A stretch of DNA of 64,000 bases from Formicarius rufipectus (Eukaryota; Chordata; Aves; Passeriformes; Formicariidae). A program made the translations under genes and the position numbers. Location of the stretch: positions 1,184,719 through 1,248,718 of the forward strand of contig VXAU01000750.1 in the NCBI GenBank assembly GCA_013399695.1, read 5' to 3'. Under the pieces are notes generated by a model. It worked only from the letters and a program-made list of their open reading frames with translations. It was not told the origin of the DNA and ran no database searches. Shown piece after piece: positions 61,746 through 64,000 of the stretch. Positions within the stretch are counted from its first letter, which is position 1. Each line of letters begins with the position of its first letter.

Positions 61746-64000
61746 GATATGAACTTGTTTTCCATGTTACAAAATATTAAGTGTAGTAAATAGGTGAGAA
61801 AAAATGCACCTAACTCTGTAACCTGTCTGCAACAAACTGGCAGCACTCGCAGAATGCACAATACCCCAGTGCATTTCTCAGGTGTTTCAAAAAGGTGAGA
61901 AGATACATCTCTACCCAGCTGTTGAGCCATTTTAGGAAACAAGAATAAAATAAGGTCCATAAATAAAGAGTCTTCCCAAATTATCCAAGAATCCCCTTGT
62001 TTGGAAGTAGTGTAATGATGAAAAATAAATTGAGGATTGTCCCAACTTGATAACAGTTTGCAGTTGCTATCATTGACATCTGCAGCTCAAATCATTATGT
62101 TGGGCTGAGAATTATTTAGAACTATGTGTCACAAATTCATAAACTCATTAAATGTTTACCCAATTGTACAAGCCTATATTTCAGAGCACTCATTGTTTTT
62201 CAGTAAAATTTACTTTATCCTTAGAAAGCAGAACAGTTCACCACAGCAACCAGCTAGTTTCTGGCAAAAATAAACTCATTGGCACTAATTTTGATAATAT
62301 TTTCTTGTTACATTGCTAACACTGCAGCTTTAAACTTCCTGACCTGAATTATTTTCATTATGTTTATACAGAATTATTTTGTCCAATACAAAGAATTATG
62401 TGAATTAGGCTTAAAGATATCATTCAGGTTAGGTAGAAGTCACTCTGTAAAGCTCAAACCCTGTATTTATTCATTACCTGGATAAAGGTATCTGCTGTTT
62501 TGGGATTCTGTATATTGATTTCAGAGAGATTGCCTGTTTGATTCATCCTGACACGCCTTCCAATTCTATTACTTACTTATCAAAATAGTAATAATGATTT
62601 GCAATGTGCCATTTTGATTGCAATTGTGATACTACTGTAGCTAATAAACATAATTATTTGCATGTGACCTCTTGCCTGGAAAACCTCCAAAAGTATGTGC
62701 AGTTTGCCTTCATACAACAGATTTTTGTGGGACCTGGATTTTTTTACAAAAACATTAAAATATTAATATTTACAAGAAAATATTCATATTGTTAATGTGT
62801 GACAATGTAGTACCAGAATAATGAACCAAGAATTATATCGCTTGAACATGACTTTATAATATCTATATGGAAATCACTCCTTTTTTAATCAACATATTTT
62901 TAAGAAAATTATTTAAAATGGAAAAAGAAATAATCAAATTTACATATTACATATATTGTAAAAAAAGCAGGGAAATTATCATTTTTGTATGCAAGATAGT
63001 GACATGTGTCTCTTCTACTAAGACAAAAAATGGTATGTCATAAAATCTATGAAAGTAGGGAAATAATTTTTTTATTATTATTTTTCTCCCTAGATGTCAA
63101 AATTAGCTATAATTTTGCTGGTTTATAAAGAAGGTACCTCAGGAACAGAAGAGGTATCTGAATTATCTGGTTACAGTCTGGTCTGGCTATTAATGCCCAC
63201 TCACCCTGGTGCATGAAAGCAGCTCAGAAAGGGCATCTGAACCATTGTACAATCTTAGTTTTTATTTTAGTGTCTTGGCTTTGTTTTCTACTGCAATATA
63301 TAAAGTTTTCTGTATACAGGTGGTGTTTTTCATGTAGTCTTCAGTCAGATATGGATTTCAGCACAATGCTGGTATTTCCAAAGGTGAAATACAACCCCAA
63401 CAGCAGGCTGGTTGGGAACAAATCATGTATATCAAGGAGGAGAAGTCTGGAGAATTAGGCTATAAATACACAGAAACAATGACAAACCTCTAACCCTTAA
63501 CTGTGTAGCACTACAGCCCAATACAATAATTTATTATATCAATAAAACTGGATGGAATATCAACTAAAAATGCCTGTAAAAAGGAAAAAATTCTCTTCCC
63601 AAAAATAACAGTGACAAAGAAAAAGTTAAACTGCAATGAATGCGCCTTTTCCCCCTTTTCAATCTGGAGTTTTGAAGGGGAAAAAAATGAAATTTACTCC
63701 ACTAGCTAGTCAGTGATGTATATAATTAAATAGAAAGGTTTTGGAGGATGTGATTTTTATGGTTACCGTAGCAACTAACACCTAGATGGTCCATGTTCCT
63801 GTGCTCTTTTACCATGAAAAAAAAATAAAAATCTATGATCTACTTGAAAACAAATAGGTTTGTACTGTTCAAACTCCCATTGTTCTTCACAGGCATCTAT
63901 TAGCATTCAGAATCAGGGATAATAATCCTCTAGAAAGAAATATGTGGCTTTACCTATAGCATAGCAGGGGAAATCCTGTGCATGGTCACCTGCAGCTCAG
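61746..64000. other. unique AT-rich noncoding sequence
   Basis: No exon, RNA gene or known repeat was recognised up to the window end. The part 62740-62990 is extremely AT-rich. Confidence 0.6.

Overview
This is vertebrate nuclear DNA, most likely from a bird. It is AT-rich throughout, has no bacterial-style gene packing, and carries degenerate copies of CR1, the dominant LINE family of birds. The clearest CR1 copy (about 40292-40527) keeps the typical avian 3' end with its short terminal repeats. A long A/G- and pyrimidine-rich block at about 19.2-20.0 kb reads like an avian LTR element. I see no recent L1/Alu-type retroposons. The species cannot be named from this window. I found no exon of a recognisable protein on either strand and no rRNA, tRNA or recognisable small RNA gene, so the window is either a gene desert or the interior of a very large intron. 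| Layout. 1-7.4 kb: unique AT-rich sequence with one poly(A) tract. 7.41-7.64 kb: antisense CR1 fragment. 7.6-19.2 kb: unique sequence with A-rich tracts and a hairpin-rich patch near 13.4 kb. 19.2-20.7 kb: LTR-like block on the minus strand, followed by an unexplained GC-richer segment with a short GGGCATG-type array. 20.7-28.8 kb: unique sequence with two weak MIR-like remnants (24.4 and 27.5 kb). 28.8-29.6 kb: ancient sense-strand CR1/L3-type LINE remnant. 30.7 kb: 34-bp tandem duplication. 31.2-31.4 kb: nine-copy 23-bp minisatellite. 31.4-37.5 kb: unique sequence with a SOX/octamer cluster at 36.56-36.62 kb. 37.5-37.75 kb: antisense CR1 fragment. 38-43 kb: many A/C-rich tracts, an exon-like segment on the minus strand (40069-40186) and the best CR1. 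43-58.5 kb: unique sequence with A/C-rich and CA-rich tracts at 49.8-50.3 and 54.1-54.3 kb. 58.58-58.71 kb: G-rich pentamer array containing a 38-base assembly gap. 61.1-61.75 kb: possible solo LTR. 61.75-64 kb: unique AT-rich sequence. | Function. There is no gene set to reconstruct. Any biological content is probably regulatory (candidate SOX/POU and nuclear-receptor motif groups) or structural (minisatellite, G-rich array). Conservation and expression data would be needed to confirm this. No convincing new molecular system was found. The findings below are ranked accordingly.
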